The position numbers and the translations under genes are program-made. The notes under the pieces were generated by a model. It saw only the letters and a program-made list of their open reading frames with translations, had not been told where the DNA came from and searched no databases. This document shows positions 1 through 12,000 of a DNA stretch of 64,000 nt, in pieces. Where the stretch lies: positions 115,117 through 179,116 of the forward strand of contig JBCCHB010000006.1 in the NCBI GenBank assembly GCA_039028975.1, in the 5' to 3' direction. The DNA comes from JAHBNG01 sp039028975. Its GTDB lineage: Bacteria; Chloroflexota; Anaerolineae; Caldilineales; Caldilineaceae. Within the stretch, counting starts at the first letter, position 1, and every line of letters starts with the position of its first letter.

Positions 1-2
1 AT

Positions 3-3000
3 TTCTTTGCGGATCATCAACTGCAAAACACAAAAGTCCTGCCGGGAGTCACCTATCTTGAGATGGCCCGGGCCGCTGGGGAAATGGCGCTTGAGGCACC
101 CATCACACAGCTCAAGGATCTGATCTGGACCCGGCCGATCCTTTTGGAAGACGGCGGTCAATCCAATGAATTTCTTGAGGTCCAGGTCAGACTCTGTCCA
201 GATGAAGAGGAAGAGATAGGCTTTACAGTGAGCACTGGCACAGATATCGCCGGGCGGGCGGGAAAGATTCATAGCCAGGGTAGCCTGGTTACAGGGAAAC
301 CCTTGCCCCTGTCCCCCCTAGAGATTGGGATCATTCGAGAGAGATGCTCCTCTATGCTGAGCGGACCAGACCATTACCGCCTCATTGAGGAGCGCAGCGG
401 GCTGAAGATTGGTCCATCTCTGCAATCCGTGAGTCAGATCTGGTACAGCCAGGACGAAGCACTGGCGGAATTGCACTTCCCAGGCCTGGTAGCCTCGGCT
501 TTGACATCTGCAGCGGCTGGTGAAGAGATGAGCGGCACGGCAGTAAACGGCGAGGCCTATCTGCTTCACCCAAGTTTGATGGATGGTGTTCTCCAGGTCC
601 CCTCTGTACTGATGGGAGATTGGCGCACCCAAACCAGGCAACGAAGTTACCTGCCTTTCGCCATTGAGGAAGTCAATATTCTCGGCTCATTACCCGAACA
701 AGTCTATGTTCATGTGACCCATAGTACAGACTCCTACGAGCATTCACAGGCTGACGAGGCTAATACCACCGCGCAGTTGACCAAATTTGATATCGCCCTG
801 ACCGATTCGCGAGGAAGCATCTGCGTCATGTTGAAGGGGCTAACCTATCGAGAGATGTCCAACCGAATCGGTAGCAGCCCAATGCATTCACAGACTGTTT
901 ATGGCACAGTAGAATGGAAAGCACTTCCTTTAGATGAAGCAGCCACAAGCGAGCCACAAGCGGCCAAAACACTATTCCTGGTCGGGCTGGCAGAGCAGAC
1001 GGTTGAGAGCGTTTGCACGAACTTACCAACCGCAACGGTTGTCAAAGTAACGCCAACTGATACCATGGACGTGATCCGCCAGGCTTGGCCCCATCTGCAA
1101 GCCGTTGTGGAGACGATGCCCAAAAGTGCTTACCAAATTTTAGTCGTTGTGGCAGACGAAGTTGAGGGCCATCTCTATGCTCCGCTAACAGGGCTGCTCC
1201 ATACAGCTAAACTGGAACATCCTCAAATCCAGGGTAAGACCGTTGCCCTGGCCCAGTTAGAATACGACGATCTGATACCACTATTAAAGCAGGAGATTGC
1301 GACAGCAGGCTTTCGACATGTGGAGGTACGCTACGATGACGCAGGCAAGCGCTCTGTTAAAACGCTGTGCGAATTTGCGCCAGATACAGCCCCTCAGCAA
1401 GAGATACCTTATCTGAGGTCAGGTGGCGTCTATTGGATACCGGGAGGCATGGGTGGCCTAGGTCGCACTTTTGCTCGCTATCTGCTCGGGAGAGGCAAAC
1501 AGATCACCGTCATCCTAAGCGGTCGAGAACCACGGGATAGATCTGGGTTAGACGAAGTTAGAGAACAACAGCTAGCGGGCTTGAATCAGGCTGGCGGAAC
1601 GGCCGTCTACCTGCAAGCCGATATCAGCCAACTATCAGATGTACAACGCGTGGTAGAGCATATTAAAGAAGCGTATGGTCAGCTCAATGGCATCATCCAC
1701 TGTGCTGGGTTACTGCGAGATAGTTTGCTTATCAACAAAACGGCAGAGGATCTGGAAGCCGTGCTGGCCCCCAAAGTCAGTGGTACCCTCAATATTGATG
1801 CCGCGACCCAAGATGAGCCGCTAGATTTTATGGTGCTCTTCTCATCGATTACCGGTGTGTTGGGGAATGTTGGCCAGGCGGACTATGCCGCGGCCAACGC
1901 ATTTCTAGACGCCTTTGCCCATCATCGTCAAAGCCTAGTTCGTGCTGGAGAGCGCTCGGGCCGTACCCTCTCCATCAACTGGCCGCTCTGGGAAGAGGGA
2001 GGAATGACGATCAATGAGGAGGCGCTGGAATTGGTGGCACGCCAAACGGGCATGGTCGCGCTGCCGACTAATTCGGGACTTCAAGCATTTGAGCGAGCCA
2101 TGGCATCTGTTCGACAGCAGATATTCATCGCCTACGGTGCGGCCGAGAGAGTGCGGGACAGGCTCTTGTCAGATACTTTGGCACCCATGTTGGCTTCTAC
2201 GTCAGTACCTTCTGCGCCGTTAGTGCAGAGTGACAGCGATGAAGATTTGCTAGCGAAAGAACTCAATATCGCTCTGATGGAAGCGGTCGCTCATGTCTTG
2301 AAGATTCCCATCCAGAACGTGAGTGAGAACAAAAACCTGAACGAGTATGGCTTTGACTCAATCACCCTCACTGAACTGACGAATTGGCTCAATCAACGCT
2401 ATGATTTGGCGCTGATGCCGACGCTCATATTTGAACACAATACTCTGGCATCCCTAAGTCAATACTTGACAGAAGAGTATGGTGACCATCTGCGTTCTCA
2501 GATTCAAGCGCAGGCTCAAGTTCCGTTGGCAACCGTACCGGAGAAACGCTTCCTACCATCCCATCCTAATTCTCCTCAAAAAAGGGAAGGCACAGCGCTT
2601 GCATCCGATAAAGAGACAATACAAGGTGAGATGCAAAAGGAGACAAACCAACATGGGGGGAACGAGGCCATCGCCATTATCGGCATGAGTGGGAGGATGC
2701 CAGGATCTTCCGATTTGGATGCGTTCTGGCAGCACTTGGCCAATGAAGATGACCTGATCACCGAAATTCCACCGGACCGCTGGGATTGGCGGGACTACTA
2801 TGGTGATGTCCACAGAAATGGGGAGAGCAAGGGGAAGGGTATTGACCAGGACAATAACCAAGTCAACGGTCACCAGACAAGAGCCAAATGGGGCGGCTTT
2901 ATCTCCGATATAGATAAATTCGATGCTTCCTTCTTCAAAATTTCTCCCTGGGAAGCCCAACTGATGGATCCCCAGCAGCGCCTCTTTTTGGAAACCGTCT

Positions 3001-6000
3001 GGCATTGCATCGAAGACTCGGGCTACCCAGCAAGCGCTCTGGCAGGTACCCAAACAGGTCTATTTGTAGGGGTTGCCGCCAATGATTATGAGGAATTGTT
3101 GCGCACCCATCAGGCAGATATGGAGGCCCACAGCACCACTGGCATGAGCCACTCTGTGCTGGCCAATCGCATCTCCTACTTCCTAGATATTCACGGTCCA
3201 AGTCAGCCAATCAACACCGCTTGTTCCAGCGCTTTAATTGCTATCCACCGTGGGGTCGAAGCCCTTCGCAGCGGTAGCTGTACCCTGGCCATTGCGGGTG
3301 GGGTAAATGTGATGCTCACGCCCCAGCTACACGTCACCTTTAGCAAAGCTGGCATGTTGGCCGAAGATGGGCGCTGCAAGACCTTCGATAAGCGAGCTGA
3401 TGGCTATGTGCGCGCCGAGGGAGTAGGGGCTGTCCTTCTAAAACCGTTGGCACAAGCAGAATCGGATGGTGATCATATCTACGCGATCATCCGTGGTACG
3501 GCTGAAAACCACGGCGGTCAAGCCCACTCTTTGACCGCACCAAACCCACAGGCCCAAGCCGATCTGCTGGTTAGCGCCTACCAACAGGCTAATATCGATC
3601 CGGCGTCAGTTAGTTACATTGAAGCCCACGGCACCGGCACAGCCCTAGGCGACCCAGTTGAAATCAACGGACTGAAACAAGCCTTTGCAAGACTCTATCA
3701 ACAATCTAGCCATACGAAACCTAGCCAGCCCCACTGTGGGTTGGGGGCCGTCAAGAGCAACGTAGGTCATTTAGAGAGTGCAGCAGGCATGGCTGGCGTG
3801 CTAAAGGTTCTATTGGCCATGAGGCACCAAACCCTGCCAGCGACCCTCCATGTGGAGGAACAGAACCCCTACATCGACCTGACAGATAGCCCCTTCTATT
3901 TGGTGACCAAAACACAGGCATGGATGCCCCTAATCGATGCGTCTGCCCGGCCTATTCCCCGGCGGGCTGGTGTCAGCTCTTTTGGATTTGGCGGGGCCAA
4001 CGCACACATAGTGCTGGAAGAGTATCCAGAAAAGTTGCAAGGGGGCAAGTTTGCAGGGTTGCAGAAGGCTACGGCTTCGGAGAACGGCAAGCCCAAGGTG
4101 ATTGTGCTTTCGGCGAAGAATGAGGAAAGGCTGCGGGTATATGCCCATCAGTTGCTGGTCTATTTGGAAGAGTCGTCTAAGTTGCCAAATACCCAGCCAC
4201 TTGCCGCTTACCACTTGCTCAATATTGCCTATACGTTGCAAGTGGGGCGTGAGTCCATGGAAACTCGGTTGGCTTTGGTTGTTACGGATATAGAGGAGCT
4301 ATGTGACAAGTTAACCGCTTACATTGCTGGAGAAACCTCAATCGATCAATGTTACTGGGGAACAGTTGAAGTAGACGAAGCAGATTTGGACGCGTTTGGC
4401 CATAACGAAGAGAGCCAGGCATTGGTCCAGCAATGGGTTATGCAGGGCCAGTTGACCCAGCTAGCAGCAAATTGGGTCAAAGGGGTAGAGATCAACTGGC
4501 ATCTTCTCTATGGAACCGAGAAGCCTACTCGCATTCCTCTACCGACCTACCCCTTCACCCGGGAACGACATTGGATCGCGGACGTAGGTCAAAATGGATA
4601 CGCCACAGCCGGGGTAGCTTCTCCCTCAATTTACAACGCCAAATTAGTCGATCCAGAGATATTACATCCCCTAGTTCACAAGAACATCTCTGACTTAGAA
4701 GAGCAACGCTTCAGCACTCTCTTGACGGGGAACGAGTTTTTCTTGAGAGACCATCAGGTGCAGGGCGAACGCGTGTTGCCTGGCGTCGCCTACCTCGAAA
4801 TGGCCCGGGCCAGCGCAGAGATGGCCACCAGAGAGCAACGGGTGCTCCAACTCAAAGACGTGATGTGGATAAGGCCCATGGTGGTTGAGCATGAAGGGTC
4901 CCACAATGAAGGGTTGAAAGCCCAGATTGGACTTTATCCTACTGGTCTTTATTCATCAACAAGCAGTGAGAATCATCACAAGAGCGAGATAGACTTTGAG
5001 ATCAGCACTGTTCATCAATCCGACCGTCTGATTCACAGCCAAGGGAGATTGGTCGTTGGCGATTCGACGACACCGCTTTCTCTGGATTCCCTAAAAACGT
5101 TAGATATTTCTGCTATCCAATCTCGCTGCACCGCCCACGTTGAGGGCGCCACCTGCTATCAGCATTTTCGAGCACATGGGATAGCGTATGGATCGACCTT
5201 CCAGGGGCTAAGCCAGCTCGAATACAACCAAGAGGAAGCACTGGCCTCACTTCGATTGCCAACCGAGACCCAGGCAACCGAAACCGAGCATACCGTCGCC
5301 ATTGACGATGAAAGGTTTCTCCTTCACCCTAGCTTGCTAGACGCGGCCTTGCAATCAGCATTGGGGTTCGCTATTGGCCAGGGTCTTCAAGATGAGGGGT
5401 CTGCGTTTCTGCCTTTTGCTGTGGAGACTGTTACCCTCTACAGCGAGTTGCCCAGCCAACTCTACGCCTATGTTCAACGTAGCCCAGAGTTGGATTCTCT
5501 GAAGTCGGATAGACTCAACATTGAGCTGCCACAGAGCAACTACTCAACGCCTGGTGGCCAGATTGTAAAATATGACATTACGTTGACAGACCATCAAGGC
5601 AATATCTGCGTAGCGCTGAAAGGCTTTATGGGGCGGGCTACGCCTTCGCAAAGCCACCACAACATCATCTACAGCGTCCCTAGTTGGCAGGTCAAGCCAT
5701 TAGCAATAGGGAATGATGCGCCAGTCATAAGTAGTAGAGACAGCAAGGAACAAACGAGGGCATCCCTTCTGCTGATTGGGATAGGCGAGGATGTGGTGGC
5801 TCATGTTACGACGACCTTCCCAGAGGCTGAAGTTCTCTCATATCCTCTGTTGGCCTCAGATGAAGGTGCAGTAGTAACCAAGCTGGTACAAGAAGGTTGC
5901 TTGCTGCTAAAGAGTGCGGTCAAAAGAGGAGCGGGCAGCAATCCTTCGCAGACGCCATATCCGGTATTGGTCGTGGCCGACGAGAGCATCACCCACTATC

Positions 6001-9000
6001 TCTATGCGCCGCTGGTGGGTCTGCTGAAGACGGCCCGCCTAGAGGCACCCAACGTGCGCGGCAAGATCATCATTACCGATTCAGTAACTACAAATAGCTT
6101 GGTTTCCTTGCTAGGTCAGGAAATGAAGTTAAATACTTTCCAGGAGATGGAGATACGCTACGACCGCGACGGTGTGCGGACGGTTAAGACCTTAGAGCGC
6201 ATTGACCTGCCAGCAAGTGCGCCAACTGTGGGAGGCCACCTCAAACCAGGCGGCGTCTACTGGATCGCTGGTGGTTTGGGTGGTTTGGGCCTTATCTTCG
6301 CACGTCATCTGCTTGCTAGCACCAAATTGGCGTATGACCAAGGCATTACCGTCATTCTAAGTGGTCGTTCAATGTTAAATGAGGCCGCTCAGCAGACCCT
6401 ATCAGAATTAAAGAATATCGGTGGAACGGTCGCTTACCTCCAAGCCGACGTTAGCCGCAAGGAAGATGTGGAGCGTATCATCCAGCGCATCAAAGATGAG
6501 TATGGGCCACTCAATGGGATCATTCACAGCGCGGGCGTTCTGCGCGACAGCTTGTTTGTCAACAAAACGGAAGCAGAGATTGAGGCGGTGCTGGCTCCTA
6601 AAGTCTTTGGCTCCCTCAACATTGATGCCGCCACGATTGACGAACCGCTGGATTTTTTGGTGCTCTTCTCATCGTTGACTGGCGTACTGGGCAACGTGGG
6701 TCAGGCAGATTATGCAGCCGCCAACGCCTTTCTGGATAGTTTTGCCCACTATCGTCAATCCTTGGTTGAGGCGGGTAAACGGTCGGGACGTACCTTGTCT
6801 ATCAACTGGCCATTGTGGGACGCTGGCGGCATGACAGTCGATAAAGAGACTCGTGACTGGCTCCAGCATGAAATTGGCATGGTGGCCCTGGATGCATCTG
6901 CTGGAATCAGCGCCTTTGAAGCCGCACTGGCTCAACCCGACGTCTGCCAGCTACTGGTCACTGCGGGTGATGAACGGAAAATGAAGGCTCATCTATACGC
7001 GGCTTCGTTTGGAAGCGACCACGGTAAAGCCCCAGAAAATTTGCCCACAGAAGATTTACCCTCTGCAGCTGCAGTATTTGGTGAGCGAACCGAAACGCCC
7101 CCGCTCCTTCAAGCAACTGAACGTTATTTCAAGGCACAACTATCCAGTGTATTAAAGATGCCAACCACCCACATAGATGCCAATGCACCGTGGGAAAAAT
7201 ATGGTTTTGATTCGATTCTAGCTTTGAGCCTGACCCGTCAGTTGGAGCGGCACTTTGGCGAATTGCCCAAAACTCTCTTCTTTGAATTCCAAAGCCTGAC
7301 CGATCTAGCCCGCTATTTTGTGGATGCCCATGCAGCCAAGCTGCAGAAACTTCTGACATTAATTCCTGGGGAAACAGAAGCGGTAGGCAACAAACAGAGG
7401 GGAGAGACAGAAGGACTACAATCTGAATCAGAAACAACTCAGACTATTGCCGCGGACTTGGCATTCCACTCGCTACACAACCGCTGGTTGCAACGTACAG
7501 CTTCTGCCGGTAACGGAGCACAGGAAGCAGCAGAGGCTGCAAGCGGGACCGCGTCTAAAGATACCTCTGCCGATGAGGTCGCCATCGTTGGGTTGGGTGG
7601 TCGTTACCCTATGGCCGAAAATCTGACCGACTTTTGGGAAAACCTCAAAGCGGGTCGAGATTGTATTACCGAGATCCCGCTAGACCGATGGGATCACAGG
7701 CGTTACTACGATGCAGACAAGAACAAACGAGGTAAGAGCTACAGCAAATGGGGCGGTTTTATGCCCGACGTTGACAAATTTGATCCCCTCTTCTTCAAGA
7801 TCTCGCCTCGAGAAGCGGAAGTCATGGATCCCCAAGAGCGGCTCTTCCTTGAAACTGTCTGGCAGACGCTCGAAGATGCAGGGTACACCCGACAGGCGCT
7901 GGCTACTCAGATGCAGGGTCGAGTGGGCGTCTTTGTGGGCGTGATGTGGGGAGAATACCAGCTCTATAGCCAGGAAGAGGTACGCCTCAGTTCGTCCTAT
8001 GCATCCATCGCCAATCGGGTCTCCTACGTCCTCAATCTGAATGGGCCAAGCATCGCCCTCGATACCATGTGCTCCTCTTCGTTAACGAGTATACACTTGG
8101 CTTGTGAGAGCATCCGGTGTGGGGAATGTGCCGCAGCATTCGCTGGTGGGGTCAACATATCCATCCACCCCCACAAATATCTGCAGCTAGCCCAAGGCAA
8201 ATTTGCCGCTAGCGACGGTCGTTGCCGCAGCTTTGGTGAAGGGGGCGACGGCTATGTCCCCGGTGAAGGAGTCGGCGCGGTGTTGCTCAAGCCCCTGGCT
8301 CAAGCCCAAGCAGATGGTGATGTCATCTATGGTGTCATCAAAGGTTCCAGCATCAATCATGGCGGCAAGACCAACGGGTACACTGTACCGAATCCTGTTG
8401 CCCAATCCCGCGTGATTGCCGCCACGTTGGAAAAGAGTGGGGTCGCGCCAGAGAGCATCAGCTATATGGAAGCCCACGGCACCGGGACAGCCTTGGGAGA
8501 TCCCATCGAGATCCGAGGGTTGAGTCAAGCGTTTGGCAGCGAGCAGTCTGCTGGACATACGTGCGCGATCGGCTCGGTCAAGTCCAACATTGGTCATTTG
8601 GAGTCTGCCGCGGGTATTGCCGGGTTGACCAAGGTACTGTTGCAGATCAAATATCAACAGTTGGTCCCCACTATCCATGCGGAGACGCTCAATCCGAACA
8701 TCGAATTTGAGGCTACGCCATTCCGAGTACAGAAAGAATTGGTCTCCTGGAAGCAGCCCGTACAGGAAATTAACGGCGTGTTACAGGCCGTGCCGCGGCG
8801 GGCAGGGCTTAGCTCATTCGGTGCCGGCGGTGCCAATGCTCACCTCATTATCGAAGAATACCAGCCATCAGCCACCCTTGGCCAGGGCGAATCCAGCAGC
8901 CAGCAGTCAGCAGTCAGCAGTCAGCAGCTTATCGTATTGTCTGCTAAGAATGAAGAGCGGCTTCGGGTCTATGCACAAATACTTTTGACATACTTAGAGC

Positions 9001-12000
9001 AAGAGCCAACGCTAAGATCGGTACCGCAGGCAATCAACACAACCATGACGTCCCAGGTCCTTGAGCAAACGTTACGGGAACTGGTCGCCGAGATGATCGG
9101 CGTTGACATCACAGAAATTGAGGCTGAGCAGACTTTCGCAGACTGTGGGCTGGATACAGTGCAGCGCAACCGCTTGCAAATGATGCTAGAAGAACGATAT
9201 GGCTGCGAACTTCCCAATGCCTTTTGGAACGAGGAGACGTCCATCGCAAGCATCGTACCACACCTCTCTGCACACTCTACCGATGTGACTCCAAATTACC
9301 GTTCACCATCAACCCTTAACTCTTACCCCGAGCATAGTCGAAGGGAGCAACCATCCGCATCCTTGACTAACATTGCCTATACCCTACAAGTAGGTCGTGA
9401 AGCCATGAATAGCCGCTTGGCCCTCGTTGTGGCAGACATGGATACGTTGCGCAGTCGATTAGCTGCCTATGTCGACCAAGAGGGGTACGTTGAGGATCTC
9501 TATGAGGGAGAGGTACCGAAAGAAGAACGAACAGTAAGCATTTTGGCCCAAGATGAGGACATTCAAGAGGCAATCGGCAAATGGATCCGTAAAGGCAAGC
9601 TCGAACAAGTAGCCCGTTTATGGGTATCAGGCGCAGACATTGATTGGGGTTTGCTCTATGGGCCGCAGAAGCCCAACCGAATCAGCCTGCCTACTTACCC
9701 CTTTGCTCGGGAGCGCTGTTGGCTAGCGCCCATTGACCAACAAATAAGCCATTTGAACTCCAATATCCCCGAAACCGAGGTAGCCGTTTACGCCCCCGTG
9801 TCGGCTGAACTTGTCGAAGCCGCAGCGCCCCTTCGACAAGCTCAGGGGGCTGAATGGTTATATACTGGGCCGCCAGAACGAGGGTCTTCGCGGCAATTAA
9901 CCTACATCCCACGCTGGATCCGTGAGCCACTGCTAGAACCTACCAAAGAAGCGGAGAATCCATCGGGTACCTGCTTGGTTGTCTATCATGAAAACAGCTT
10001 TGGCTTCGAGCAAGCGATTCTGCAACGCCATGGGAGTGCATTTCAACTTCGGCTGGGCACCAGAACGGAGCGACTCCGAGAGAATAGTTGGGTGGTCGAT
10101 GTTCATGATCCGGCTGCCATCACGACCGCAATCAAGGAAATGCCTGCACCTGACCAGATCTATTTCTTGGGTGGGCTATATGAGTATCAAACTGACGAAG
10201 CGTTCCTGGATCGGGATTTAGTCCACAACAGCGAGACCCTTGGGCTCCTCAGTTTGTTGCGTTTGATCCAAGCGTTGAATAGTGAGGGGATGCTGAACAG
10301 ATTAGTAGACCTCTTCATCTTTACCCAAAATGTTCATCGCGTTGCCAATCGCAGGGTTCAATCCTTATCTGCTGATATCACCGGCTTAGCCTACGGCATC
10401 GCCCATACGTTTCCGCACATTGCCATGAGGCATATGGACTTAAGTGAATCATCACTACGAGACGCAACGCTGCACCCAGATCTGTTGCAGAGAATTGACC
10501 AAGAGCCAGCCAATCCGCGCGGGAAACCAGTCGTTTTGTATCGAGGAACAAGATTTGTACGGCATTTCACCCCAACCCAGTTTGAATCTATGGACCTTGA
10601 ATCCACGAGCCTTGATGGCGTGGGCAATGAATATAAGCAAATTAAGCATGGGCAAGTTGACCAGCATCAAATTGAACAGAGTCAAGAACAAGCCTTCAAA
10701 ATGAATGGCATCTATCTGATTGTAGGGGGAGCTGGCTCCATTGGCTTTGCGCTGACCAGAGAATTGGTCCAGCGATATCAGGCTCAGGTTATCTGGTGGG
10801 GCCGCCGCAAGGTGGATCCGCCGATTCAGGAAAAAATCGACCAGATTGGGCAATGGGGCCCGGCCCCCATCTATATGCCAGTGGATGTGACAGAACTTGA
10901 ACAGGTGCAAACAGCACTCGACGGGGTTAAGGCACAAGGGACGCGGCTAAATGGCCTCATCCATTGCGGTCTAGCCCTGGCTCAGGCCAGCCTAACCAAA
11001 ATGACCGAGGCCGAGCTTGCCCAGGGACTAGGCGTCAAAAAAGAGGGAAGTATCAATCTCTATCGCGGCTTTGCCCAGGAACCGCTCGACTTCTTCTGTT
11101 TCTTCTCGTCGGCCCAAGCCTTCTCCTTCTCAGGCGCCATCGATTTGAGCCACTATGCCGCCGGTTCGACATTCATGGATGCCTTTGCCCACACCATTAG
11201 GACCAAGGCGCATTGGCCAGTGATTACCCTTAACTGGGGCTTCTGGCGTTCCTCATTAGAGCCAGAATTGGCAGCGCTTTTGGAAGCACGGGGTGTCGGC
11301 ATCTTGGCAGATGGCGAAGGATTTGAAATCTTCCAAAAAAGCATTGAGTGCCAGATGGATCAGCTGATGGGGATCGATGTCGCTGGTAAATCATCATTCG
11401 AGGTGGAAGGAATTACAGAGGTAAAACGCTTGCCCTTCAGTCAACCTTCCTATTTAGCAGAAACGCTTGCCAGCTTGCCTAACCGCAGCCATGAACTGAC
11501 CCCAATCCAGCAACGACAATCTGCCTCGGAGACCCTATTTGATGAGTTAATTCTCGTGGGATTAGCGCGAGGCCTCAATCAATTAGGGTGGCACCAATGG
11601 CTGACGCAACCCCTCCCCCAGGCAGAATTGATGGATAGGTTGCAGATTGCCGACAAGTATCATCGTCTTTTTGACGCTATGCTTTCAATTCTGAAACGTC
11701 ACGGAATCGTTGTCGAATCCCAGAACCATATTACCCTTAATGAGGCCAAAATCGCGGGGCTCGAAACCAGTGATTTACAGCAGGTCGGTACAAGTGTAGT
11801 CGCAGGCCACAGTGACATCCGTCCGCACGTTGATCTGTTGACGACTTGCTTATCCGCCCTACCAAACGTGTTAACTGGCAGGACGAGTGCCACCCACGTT
11901 CTATTTCCTAATGGGTCCGTCGAGCTTGTGGAGGAGATCTACCAAGGAAGCCCCATTGCCGATTACTTCAATGCCCGCGTGGCCGATGTGGCGACTGGGT

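Noticed and set aside
2553..3053. 166-residue - strand frame inside the first PKS
   Set aside because: It mirrors the KS coding sequence on the other strand; composition and context show a shadow frame.
8894..8927. Possible CRISPR-like array from the CAG repeats
   Set aside because: Repeats are contiguous without spacers and are coding; no cas genes are near.
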